Below, piece after piece: positions 1 to 4,938 of a stretch of DNA of 9,623 nt (the first letter of the stretch is position 1; every line of letters begins with the position of its first letter). Below the pieces are notes generated by a model. It was not told the origin of the DNA. It was given only the letters and a program-made list of their open reading frames with translations, and did not search any database. The position numbers were made by a program, and so were the translations under genes. Origin of the DNA: CAZIPZ01 sp964541075 (GTDB taxonomy: Bacteria; Acidobacteriota; Terriglobia; 20CM-2-55-15); NCBI GenBank assembly GCA_964541075.1, contig CAZIPZ010000158.1:1-9623 (forward strand). Direction: 5' to 3'.

Positions 1-593
1 TAGACGGAACTCGCGTCGCAATCTCGGCTCAAGACCTTCACTGGGAAGAGAAGGGAGCATTCACGGGCGAAGTATCTGCTGTCATGTTGAAGGACGTTGG
101 GTGCACCTATACCATCATCGGTCACTCTGAGCGACGCCAGTATTTTTCCGAAACCGATGAGTTTGTTTACAAGAAGGCGCGGGCGGCAGCTAAGGAAGGC
201 CTGAACGCGATTGTTTGTGTTGGCGAAACGCTTTCCGAACGTGATGCGCAGCGAGCGACGGAAGTTGTGCGGCGGCAGGTGCACGAAGGGTTGGGTCAAT
301 TGACGGCGGATGAGCTTTTCCATATTATTGTCGCTTACGAGCCTGTCTGGGCTATTGGCACCGGTCGCACCGCAACTCCGGAAATCGCCGCTGAAATGCA
401 CGCCGAAATCCGCAAGACCCTTGCAGAAATCTATGGTGCGGCTCAAGCTGACCAAATTCGCATCTTGTATGGCGGAAGCGTCAAGCCCGATAATATTTCG
501 GCTTTAATGAGCAAAGAGGATATTGATGGCGCACTAGTCGGAGGCGCAAGCCTGGATCCGGCTTCGTTCGCAGCCATCATCAAATATTTATGA
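1..593 (+). CDS. tpiA: Triosephosphate isomerase, 3' part
   Basis: This gene converts dihydroxyacetone phosphate to glyceraldehyde 3-phosphate in glycolysis and gluconeogenesis, in the cytoplasm. The reading frame is open from base 3 to the TGA at 591-593 and runs off the left edge, so about 196 residues are visible out of a usual 250. The N-terminal strand with the catalytic Asn and Lys lies outside the window. Visible family signatures are SAQDLHWEEKGAFTGE, the loop IIGHSERRQYF with the catalytic His at codon 123-125, the motif AYEPVWAIGTG with the catalytic Glu at codon 339-341, and the phosphate-binding region YGGSVKPDN and GALVGGASL near the C-terminus. An ATG at 84 is internal and should not be used as the start. 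The stop overlaps the start of secG, so the two are probably translationally coupled. Identification is certain. Confidence 0.97.
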   Translation, partial: DGTRVAISAQDLHWEEKGAFTGEVSAVMLKDVGCTYTIIGHSERRQYFSETDEFVYKKARAAAKEGLNAIVCVGETLSERDAQRATEVVRRQVHEGLGQLTADELFHIIVAYEPVWAIGTGRTATPEIAAEMHAEIRKTLAEIYGAAQADQIRILYGGSVKPDNISALMSKEDIDGALVGGASLDPASFAAIIKYL

Positions 594-967
594 CCACTCT
601 TTTGACGATCGTTCACGTAATTGTTTCAGTCTTCCTGATTCTCGTAGTTCTGTTGCAGCAGGGCAAAAGCGCCGACTGGTCTGGCGCTTTTGGAGGAGGC
701 GGAAGCCAGACGGCGTTCGGCGCCCGCGGCACTGCGACGATTCTGAGCAAAGCAACCACAGCCGCGGCGATCATTTTTATGATTACGTCCATGGCGCTCA
801 CGATCCTGATTTCACGTCCGAGTGGAGGGTCAGTCATTCGGGAAGACGCAACTCAGCAGAATGCCGCGCCGGCCCAGCCGCCGGCCGGTCAGCAGGTCCC
901 AACGCAAAATCAGGCCGCGCCGGCTGCTCCATCCGCACCCGCTACGCCTGCTGCGCCTGAAAAATAG
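590..967 (+). CDS. secG: Protein-export membrane protein SecG
   Basis: SecG is the small accessory subunit of the SecYEG translocon in the inner membrane. The 125-residue product has two hydrophobic segments (about residues 3-22 and 52-73). Between them is the family's conserved cytoplasmic loop, LLQQGKSADWSGAFGGGGSQTAFGARG. The remainder, from about residue 76 to the end, is a tail rich in Ala, Pro and Gln, low in complexity and probably disordered; it makes the protein longer than the minimal form of about 75 residues. The ATG at 590 overlaps the tpiA stop (ATGA), which fixes the start and suggests co-translation. The tpiA-secG order is common in several bacterial phyla. The tail is the only unusual part, and similar tails are known in this family. 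Confidence 0.95.
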   Translation: MTTLLTIVHVIVSVFLILVVLLQQGKSADWSGAFGGGGSQTAFGARGTATILSKATTAAAIIFMITSMALTILISRPSGGSVIREDATQQNAAPAQPPAGQQVPTQNQAAPAAPSAPATPAAPEK

Positions 968-993
968 AATCGTAGATTGAAAAGGTCGCCTTA

Positions 994-1075
994 GCCGAAG
1001 TGGTGGAATTGGCAGACACACCATCTTGAGGGGGTGGCGCCGCAAGGCGTGCGGGTTCGAGTCCCGCCTTCGGCA
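994..1075 (+). tRNA. tRNA-Leu (anticodon GAG)
   Basis: This is a complete class II cloverleaf. The acceptor stem GCCGAAG (994-1000) pairs with CTTCGGC (1068-1074), followed by discriminator A at 1075. The D arm contains AATTGGCAGA. The anticodon stem CCATC (1021-1025) pairs with GGTGG, and the loop TTGAGGG places the anticodon GAG at 1028-1030. The long variable arm CGCC-GCAA-GGCG is typical of tRNA-Leu. The T arm is GCGGG-TTCGAGT-CCCGC. The anticodon reads CTC and CTT leucine codons. The 3' CCA is not encoded, since ATA follows the discriminator. It sits 26 bases after secG on the same strand and about 90 bases before a broken integrase gene. Confidence 0.96.
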
Positions 1076-1124
1076 TAATAGTAAATAGCTCAAAATACGA
1101 AAGTTCCGCGAGACGCGGGCGGCC

Positions 1125-1141
1125 TGTACAAGATTTGTACA
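1125..1141. promoter_or_regulatory. Perfect inverted repeat, possible operator or recombination site
   Basis: TGTACAA (1125-1131) and TTGTACA (1135-1141) form a perfect 7-base inverted repeat around the centre GAT. It lies between tRNA-Leu and the likely start of the integrase remnant, ending 23 bases before its ATG. Position and symmetry would suit a repressor operator or an integrase or excisionase binding site. No function is shown by the sequence alone, and a chance palindrome of this size cannot be excluded. Confidence 0.35.
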
Positions 1142-1164
1142 AAACCGCGTTTATGCTCGGTTCC

Positions 1165-1735
1165 ATGCTGAAGTTGTACCGGCGTCACAAGAAATCTTGC
1201 CCTCACAAATCTCTCCTCTACATCAAGTGCCGCTGCCGACCTTGGGTCCAGGGAACGCTCAATGGTTGCTGGATTCGCCGCGCGATGGACCTGACGAACT
1301 GGGAACTTGTCTCGAAGAAAATCCTCGAATGGGAAGCGGGGGAGAAGCCGAAAGAAAAAGTTTCGGTGAAAGAAGGTTTATGGAAGATGCCCGTGCACGG
1401 AATCTTTCAACTGCGACGCTTGCCCGAAGTTGCGACTGATTTTGGAAAATCAGCTCATGGAGTTCTGCAAAGACCGGAACATCACCCTTCTTGAAGGATT
1501 GACGCCGGAAGAAGTCATCAAGTTTCGGGCCTCGTGGTCTGATGCGCCTCTTACTGCCCTCAAGAAATTTGAACGCCTTCGTTCATTTTTCTTGTTCTGT
1601 GAGAACAACGTTTGGTCCAAGAATCCATGCAAAAGTCTAAAACCCCCGAAAGTTCAGCAGAAACCGACACTCCCTTTCACCGATGATGAGGTGCAAAGGA
1701 TTCTGGAAGCCTGCGAGAAGTTCGGAACGCTAGGA
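1165..1735 (+). pseudogene. Decayed tyrosine recombinase / phage-type integrase
   Basis: Three reading frames together give the N-terminal half of a tyrosine recombinase. The first frame begins at ATG 1165 (MLKLYRRHKKSCPHKS, then KCRCRPWVQGTLNG and a WEAGE patch) and runs to about 1374. The second continues at about 1375-1428 with FMEDARARNLSTATLAR before a stop. The third runs from 1430 with LRLILENQLMEFCKDRN, through EVIKFRASW and LRSFFLFCENNVWSKNPCKSLKPPKV, to FTDDEVQRILEAC. This is the SAM-like, core-binding part of the family. The first break looks like a deletion of about 10-11 bases, judged from the family pattern of about four residues between VKE and RFMED. The second looks like loss of one base near 1428-1430. 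The catalytic domain (Arg, HxxR and Tyr residues) is absent: similarity fades at about 1735 and the third frame stops at 1801. It lies just after a tRNA gene, a usual place for integrative elements. The fragments cannot make a working recombinase. Confidence 0.8.
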
Positions 1736-1946
1736 AGGCATGGAACAGCTGTTTCTCGATGTCGGTGGTGTCATTACCTCAATTGGCGAACACACAAGTG
1801 AAGGGGGAGAACTGTTGGGCTTGCGTCAAGGATCAATAGTTGGCCAAGGGAGTGTATTAGGTTTCACGGACAGAAGCGGTGAGGAAGCTGCGAGAGCCCC
1901 AGGGAAAATCATTCGGTCCGGCCCAGGCCCGTTCTTGCATAACATG
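1736..1946. other. Unassigned stretch after the integrase remnant
   Basis: No gene is supported here. Short open frames exist, for example one from ATG 1740 to 2003, but it runs into the antisense of the cytochrome lipoprotein and has no recognisable motif. I also saw no clear tRNA 3'-end duplication or terminator. It may be degraded remainder of the integrated element. Confidence 0.5.
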
Positions 1947-2450
1947 CTATTTCGATGCCGGCGCCGGTTCTTCCTGGAAATTCTGGTTGGAATATGGATT
2001 TGAAGTGGGCCGCACGATGATATGGAAGCCGGATTTGGTGGCCTGATGGCAGCGATTGCAGCCATCCGTAAGCTTGTCGTACCCTAAATCGAATTCCAGC
2101 AGATCCGCCGCGGCAATTGCCTCGTCAAGGTGCTGCAAACCAGGCGTCATCGTCATATCGATCAATTCCGGTATGGGTTTTGGGGCATTCTTGTGTGTCG
2201 GGTGCAACTTGGCTGCATGTTGAAGACCCTCGCGAAGACCGTCCACTTGATATTGAGCCAGCGCCCAACTCGAATGTTGTCCTGCAAACCACAACTTCGT
2301 GTGCCTCATCTGGAACACCGTCATCATCTCCCCGAAACCGGGAGTGAAGGAAGCTGCCTGGGGCGTCTGCTGCTCAGTCTCGCGACTGCAACCCACGCTC
2401 AAAAGAGTGGTGGCGCAAAGAAGAACAATTTTTTGAAGTATTCGAAACAT
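1947..2450 (-). CDS. Small c-type cytochrome lipoprotein
   Basis: The 167-residue product starts with a lipoprotein signal peptide (MFRILQKIVLLCATTLLSVGC), with the lipid-modified Cys at residue 21. It has one haem c motif, CNRCH, at residues 131-135, close to the C-terminus. A mostly helical segment (about 40-125) with FQMRHTKLWFAGQ and LAQYQVDGLREGLQ lies between them. After the haem motif comes GFHIIVRPTSNPYSNQNF. The pattern matches a conserved hypothetical family of exported monohaem proteins whose role is not known to me; an electron-transfer or sensory role in the periplasm is plausible. The frame remains open upstream to 2567, but the ATG at 2450 is chosen because it puts the signal peptide at the N-terminus. 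The ribosome site is weak (AGCAGG about 11 bases upstream). A good promoter candidate lies 56-84 bases upstream. Confidence 0.82.
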   Translation of the reverse strand: MFRILQKIVLLCATTLLSVGCSRETEQQTPQAASFTPGFGEMMTVFQMRHTKLWFAGQHSSWALAQYQVDGLREGLQHAAKLHPTHKNAPKPIPELIDMTMTPGLQHLDEAIAAADLLEFDLGYDKLTDGCNRCHQATKSGFHIIVRPTSNPYSNQNFQEEPAPASK

Positions 2451-2493
2451 GCAATTCGCGCCTGCTTTGACGCAAACGGGTTTTCTTCCTCGT

Positions 2494-2523
2494 TTGACAG
2501 CGGAGATTGTGTCGCCGTAAAGT
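2494..2523 (+). promoter_or_regulatory. Promoter candidate towards the chromate transporter gene
   Basis: TTGACA (2494-2499) and TAAAGT (2518-2523, four of six consensus bases) are 18 bases apart. Transcription would start near 2530 and give a leader of about 130 bases before the transporter gene. The -35 box is part of the inverted repeat TTTGACAG (2493-2500) / CTGTCAAA (2528-2535), whose other arm carries the -35 box of the opposite promoter. The -10 box is only fair. Confidence 0.35.
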
Positions 2524-2534
2524 CGGCCTGTCAA
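2506..2534 (-). promoter_or_regulatory. Promoter candidate for the cytochrome lipoprotein
   Basis: Read on the minus strand, TTGACA (2534-2529) is a perfect -35 box. It is followed after 17 bases by CACAAT (2511-2506), which matches four of six bases of the -10 consensus. The predicted start of transcription is near 2499, about 48 bases before the lipoprotein ATG. It overlaps a plus-strand promoter candidate facing the opposite way. Confidence 0.5.
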
Positions 2535-2576
2535 ATGTTCCAATAGACTGTTGTAATTCGGAAACACGAGGTCGTC

Positions 2577-2645
2577 ATGCGAAATTTCGTACGTGATTAC
2601 AGGGAGAAGGAAAACCCTACAGCAGACGGCAAGACGAAGCCCTGA
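2577..2645 (+). CDS. Possible 22-residue small ORF before the transporter gene
   Basis: An ATG at 2577 opens a 22-codon frame (MRNFVRDYREKENPTADGKTKP) ending at TGA 2643-2645, 15 bases before the transporter start. GAGG at 2568-2571 is five bases from the ATG, a better ribosome site than the transporter itself has. The peptide is charged and soluble, with no known motif. It could be a translated leader that helps translation of the next gene, or chance. Evidence is limited to the ribosome site and position. Confidence 0.25.
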   Translation: MRNFVRDYREKENPTADGKTKP

Positions 2646-2660
2646 CGTCGACTAGACCGG

Positions 2661-3821
2661 GTGAACAATGCAGCAGACAATACGCGCGATTCGACTTCGG
2701 CCGTAAGCTTGCGCCAGCTTGCTGTGATGTTCCTGAAGCTGGGGATGATAGGTTTTGGCGGTCCGGCTGCTCACATCGCACTCATGGAGCGTGAAATCGT
2801 TAGACGAAAGCAGTGGCTGTCGTCTGATGAATTCCTGGATCTTCTGGGCGCCTCCAATCTTATACCCGGTCCGAACTCCACCGAGATGGCCATTCACATC
2901 GGCCGCCGAAAGGCGGGATGGCCCGGCCTATTCGTGGCGGGCTCCTGCTTCATCCTGCCCGCCGCCGTGATCGTCCTGTTAGCGGCCTGGGCATACGTGC
3001 GATTTCAATCGCTTCCTGGAGGGAGCGCGATTCTGTACGGAGTGAAGCCTGCGATCATAGCAATCATTGTTGAAGCTTTATACCGGCTGAGTCGTGCCGC
3101 AGTGAAAAACGCTCAATTGGCGGCCATTGCCCTTGCTACGTTGTTTTTCAATCTAGCGGGGGTCAATGAGATCGCCCTCCTATTTGGAGCCGGTTTTCTT
3201 GTGGCCATCGTCCGATGGCTGCCGGGACGCGGCGATCGCCCGTTGGTGTTCGTATTTGCGCCAGTCGCTTCCTTTGCTGCTGCCGCGGTCGCAGTTGTAC
3301 CATTCAGTCTTTTTGCCCTGTTTCTGTTTTTTCTCAAAACGGGCTCAGTCATTTTTGGGAGTGGCTACGTGCTGATCGCGTTTCTTCGCGCCGATCTTGT
3401 GGAACGGTGGCACTGGTTAACCGAATCTCAGCTACTGGATGCGATTGCAGTCGGTCAAGTGACGCCTGGCCCGCTCTTTACGACGGCAACATTCATTGGC
3501 TACGTTCTTGGTGGAACGCCCGGAGCATTTTGGGCCACCCTTGGTATCTTTCTTCCTGCCTTTTTCTTCGTTGCAGTGAGCACACCGCTCCTGCCCCGAC
3601 TTAGAGCGTCTTTGGTGACCGCCGGTTTTCTAGATGGAGTCAATGTCGCCGCTTTGGCTCTAATGGCTGTTGTGACTTTCCAGATCGGACGCGCGGCATG
3701 GATCGATCTCAACGCATTGGCGGTTACGCTCGTAAGCAGCAGCGTTCTACTGCTGTTTCGTATAAATGCATTGTGGATCGTTCTTGGCGGCGCTTTAGCA
3801 GGTTTTCTGCTTCAGAGTTGA
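2661..3821 (+). CDS. chrA: Chromate transporter family (CHR/ChrA) permease
   Basis: This is a 386-residue inner-membrane protein of the long, two-domain CHR family, whose characterised members export chromate and in some cases affect sulfate-like anions. The N-terminal half has FLKLGMIGFGGPAAHIALME (residues about 24-43) and the signature LIPGPNSTEMAIHIG. The C-terminal half repeats the pattern with FGSGYVLIAFLRADLVERWHWL and VGQVTPGPLFTTATFIGYVLGG. Most of the rest is hydrophobic, in line with about ten or more membrane segments in two related halves. GTG at 2661 is the first possible start after an in-frame stop at 2643-2645. It lacks a clear ribosome site, and a start a few codons later cannot be excluded. 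No chrB-type regulator is adjacent, so the real substrate is uncertain, and chromate is inferred from family only. Confidence 0.9.
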   Translation: MNNAADNTRDSTSAVSLRQLAVMFLKLGMIGFGGPAAHIALMEREIVRRKQWLSSDEFLDLLGASNLIPGPNSTEMAIHIGRRKAGWPGLFVAGSCFILPAAVIVLLAAWAYVRFQSLPGGSAILYGVKPAIIAIIVEALYRLSRAAVKNAQLAAIALATLFFNLAGVNEIALLFGAGFLVAIVRWLPGRGDRPLVFVFAPVASFAAAAVAVVPFSLFALFLFFLKTGSVIFGSGYVLIAFLRADLVERWHWLTESQLLDAIAVGQVTPGPLFTTATFIGYVLGGTPGAFWATLGIFLPAFFFVAVSTPLLPRLRASLVTAGFLDGVNVAALALMAVVTFQIGRAAWIDLNALAVTLVSSSVLLLFRINALWIVLGGALAGFLLQS

Positions 3822-3855
3822 TGCTTCACATCTTGTATGCTGATACGCGCTACGT

Positions 3856-3884
3856 CTGAATTTTTCCGCATCGGGTGCTAGAAT
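3856..3884 (+). promoter_or_regulatory. Weak promoter candidate for the exported cytochrome c gene
   Basis: TAGAAT (3879-3884) is a good -10 box, five of six bases. The matching -35 position (CTGAAT, 3856-3861) is poor. Transcription would start near 3891, giving a short leader before ATG 3918. Confidence 0.3.
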
Positions 3885-3917
3885 GGCGGAATCGATTCGA
3901 GATTGGGAAGGTCGCAT

Positions 3918-4664
3918 ATGTACGGAGTGATTGGGCTGATCCTAGTACTTCTGATGAATGCTTCGACCGTTTCTGCTCCGCAGCAGGCTCCGTCGAAAAC
4001 AATTTGGCAAGGCGCCTACACGGAGGCACAGGCGGCGCGCGGCAAGGACGCTTTTGCGACAAGTTGCACTTCCTGCCATGGAGCGGATATGGAAGGGATC
4101 AATGCACCATCGCTCAAGGGCGATGTGTTCATGGAAAACTGGCGTGAAGATACGATGAGGAATCTCTTTAACTACGTCAAGACAACCATGCCGCCCCGGC
4201 GTCCCAGCCTCAGTGATGACGCGTATCTCGACATCATCGCTCACATCATGCAGGTGAATATGTTTCCTGCCGGCGCCGATGAGCTTAAGGCCAACTCTCT
4301 GGCCGGTATTCGGATCGAGAGAAAAGACGGACCGAAGCCGTTGCCCGACTTCGCACTTGTCCAATCCGTCGGCTGTTTGACTCGAGCTTCTGATGGCTCC
4401 TGGATTTTGATTAATGCGAGTGATCCGATTCGAACTCGCGTAAAAGAGAAATCGGCGCCCGAGGACCTGAAAGCGGCAAGTTTGATACCGCTCGGCAACG
4501 GCAGCCTGCGTCTGATTTATCCTGATTCCTTCACTCCAGGATTTCGCATTAACACGCATAGCGGCCACAAGATGGAGGCCAAAGGCTTCTTTCTGAAGAA
4601 TCCCGGCGATGAGCGCCTTAGTGTAACCTGGCTCGAGATGCTCGCCGAGACCTGTGGAAAATAA
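3918..4664 (+). CDS. Exported monohaem cytochrome c protein with extra C-terminal domain
   Basis: The 248-residue product begins with a Sec signal peptide (residues 1-20, cleavage likely after VSA). A class I cytochrome c domain follows (about 30-118). It has the haem motif CTSCH at residues 50-54, the phrase HGADMEGINAPSLKGDVFMENW, and TMPPRRPSLSDDAYLDIIAHIM, in which Met91 is the likely second iron ligand. From about residue 145 a second domain begins, VQSVGCLTRASDGSWILINASDPIRTR, ending GHKMEAKGFFLK-PGDERLSVTWLEMLAETCG. Its two Cys residues could form a disulfide. I know this two-part layout from acidobacterial proteins of unknown function. The ATG at 3918 is preferred over an upstream TTG (3903) because GGGAAGG lies seven bases before it. 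The protein probably carries electrons in the periplasm; its partner is not visible. Confidence 0.85.
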   Translation: MYGVIGLILVLLMNASTVSAPQQAPSKTIWQGAYTEAQAARGKDAFATSCTSCHGADMEGINAPSLKGDVFMENWREDTMRNLFNYVKTTMPPRRPSLSDDAYLDIIAHIMQVNMFPAGADELKANSLAGIRIERKDGPKPLPDFALVQSVGCLTRASDGSWILINASDPIRTRVKEKSAPEDLKAASLIPLGNGSLRLIYPDSFTPGFRINTHSGHKMEAKGFFLKNPGDERLSVTWLEMLAETCGK

Positions 4665-4800
4665 TAATCAACCCACTGCAATTAAGCGACGCTCCCAACG
4701 CTGGTTAAACGTTTTGGATTAGCGGTGTTAGATTCGCCAGCCCTTCAAATATGAATAAGAACAGGGGCTTGCAGATAATTGACTAACTTAGTCCAGTAAC

Positions 4801-4829
4801 TTGACAATCATCCCGCGATCATATATTTT
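4801..4829 (+). promoter_or_regulatory. Promoter candidate for the cysHDN operon
   Basis: TTGACA (4801-4806) is a perfect -35 box. An AT-rich run follows; the -10 box is either TATATT (4822-4827, spacer 15) or TATTTT (4824-4829, spacer 17). Transcription would begin at about 4834-4837, leaving only about 13-15 bases before the leader peptide ATG at 4849 and about 100 bases before cysH. The upstream stretch 4665-4800 holds no gene that I can support. Confidence 0.5.
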
Positions 4830-4848
4830 TTTGCTGGTGGTGTCCAAG

Positions 4849-4866
4849 ATGTGTTGTCATTCCTAA
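4849..4866 (+). CDS. Candidate Cys-Cys leader peptide (MCCHS) of the cysHDN operon
   Basis: ATG TGT TGT CAT TCC TAA encodes M-C-C-H-S followed by stop. GGTGG (4836-4840), eight bases before the ATG, is an acceptable ribosome site. Two adjacent codons for cysteine, a rare amino acid, directly before a gene for cysteine biosynthesis, together with a terminator and a competing stem just downstream, match the design of amino-acid attenuator leaders such as those of trp and his. The stop codon is one base before the 5' strand of the antiterminator. The peptide is not expected to have a function of its own; its translation speed would be the signal. It is too short to be proved by coding statistics. 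Confidence 0.6.
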   Translation: MCCHS

Positions 4867-4867
4867 A

Positions 4868-4907
4868 GGCTTCCACCCGCCGATTGATCGGCGCCAATCA
4901 GGGAGCC
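4868..4907 (+). promoter_or_regulatory. Antiterminator stem of a candidate cysteine attenuator
   Basis: In RNA, GGCUUCC (4868-4874) pairs over seven bases with GGGAGCC (4901-4907), with one G-U pair. The stem encloses a strong hairpin, CGCCGA (4878-4883) / UCGGCG (4888-4893), with loop UUGA. The right strand shares AGCC (4904-4907) with the left arm of the terminator, so the two folds exclude each other. A ribosome paused at either Cys codon would leave the left strand free. One that has reached the stop codon would cover it. Confidence 0.6.
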
Positions 4908-4929
4908 CACCATTTCGGTGGGCTTTTTT
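4904..4929 (+). terminator. Rho-independent terminator in the cysH leader (attenuator)
   Basis: AGCCCACC (4904-4911) pairs perfectly with GGTGGGCT (4917-4924) around the loop ATTTC and is followed by a T run to 4929. It is a textbook intrinsic terminator, yet it stands only 10 bases before the cysH ATG and about 75 bases after the likely transcription start. It is therefore better explained as a conditional leader terminator than as the end of the cytochrome gene 240 bases upstream, although it could serve both. Confidence 0.8.
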
Positions 4930-4938
4930 AATCTCCGG

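Noticed and set aside
830..1166. Minus-strand frames over secG and tRNA-Leu
   Set aside because: They run through the tRNA gene and the low-complexity SecG tail, so they are artefacts.
1740..2003. Plus-strand 87-codon frame after the integrase relic
   Set aside because: It has no family resemblance, and its 3' part is antisense to the cytochrome lipoprotein's C-terminus.
2117..2546. Plus-strand frames opposite the cytochrome lipoprotein
   Set aside because: The minus strand gives a lipobox and a CxxCH haem motif in one frame; the plus-strand frames show nothing.
2580..2589. 10-base palindrome CGAAATTTCG
   Set aside because: It is short, isolated and unrelated to the promoter candidates, so it could well be chance.
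3942..4568. Minus-strand open frame of 208 codons opposite the exported cytochrome c gene
   Set aside because: It has no recognisable motif or ribosome site, and the plus strand has a clear haem protein with signal peptide.
4830..4938. A SAM, cobalamin or T-box type riboswitch in the cysH leader
   Set aside because: The leader is only about 100 bases and lacks the conserved cores I know for these classes, such as the T-box sequence or SAM-I junctions. The two stems plus the Cys-Cys frame explain it better.
4918..4938. GTG 4918 as the start of cysH
   Set aside because: It lies within the 3' arm of the terminator hairpin, and the added residues (MGFFNLR) are encoded by the T run. ATG 4939 is more likely.
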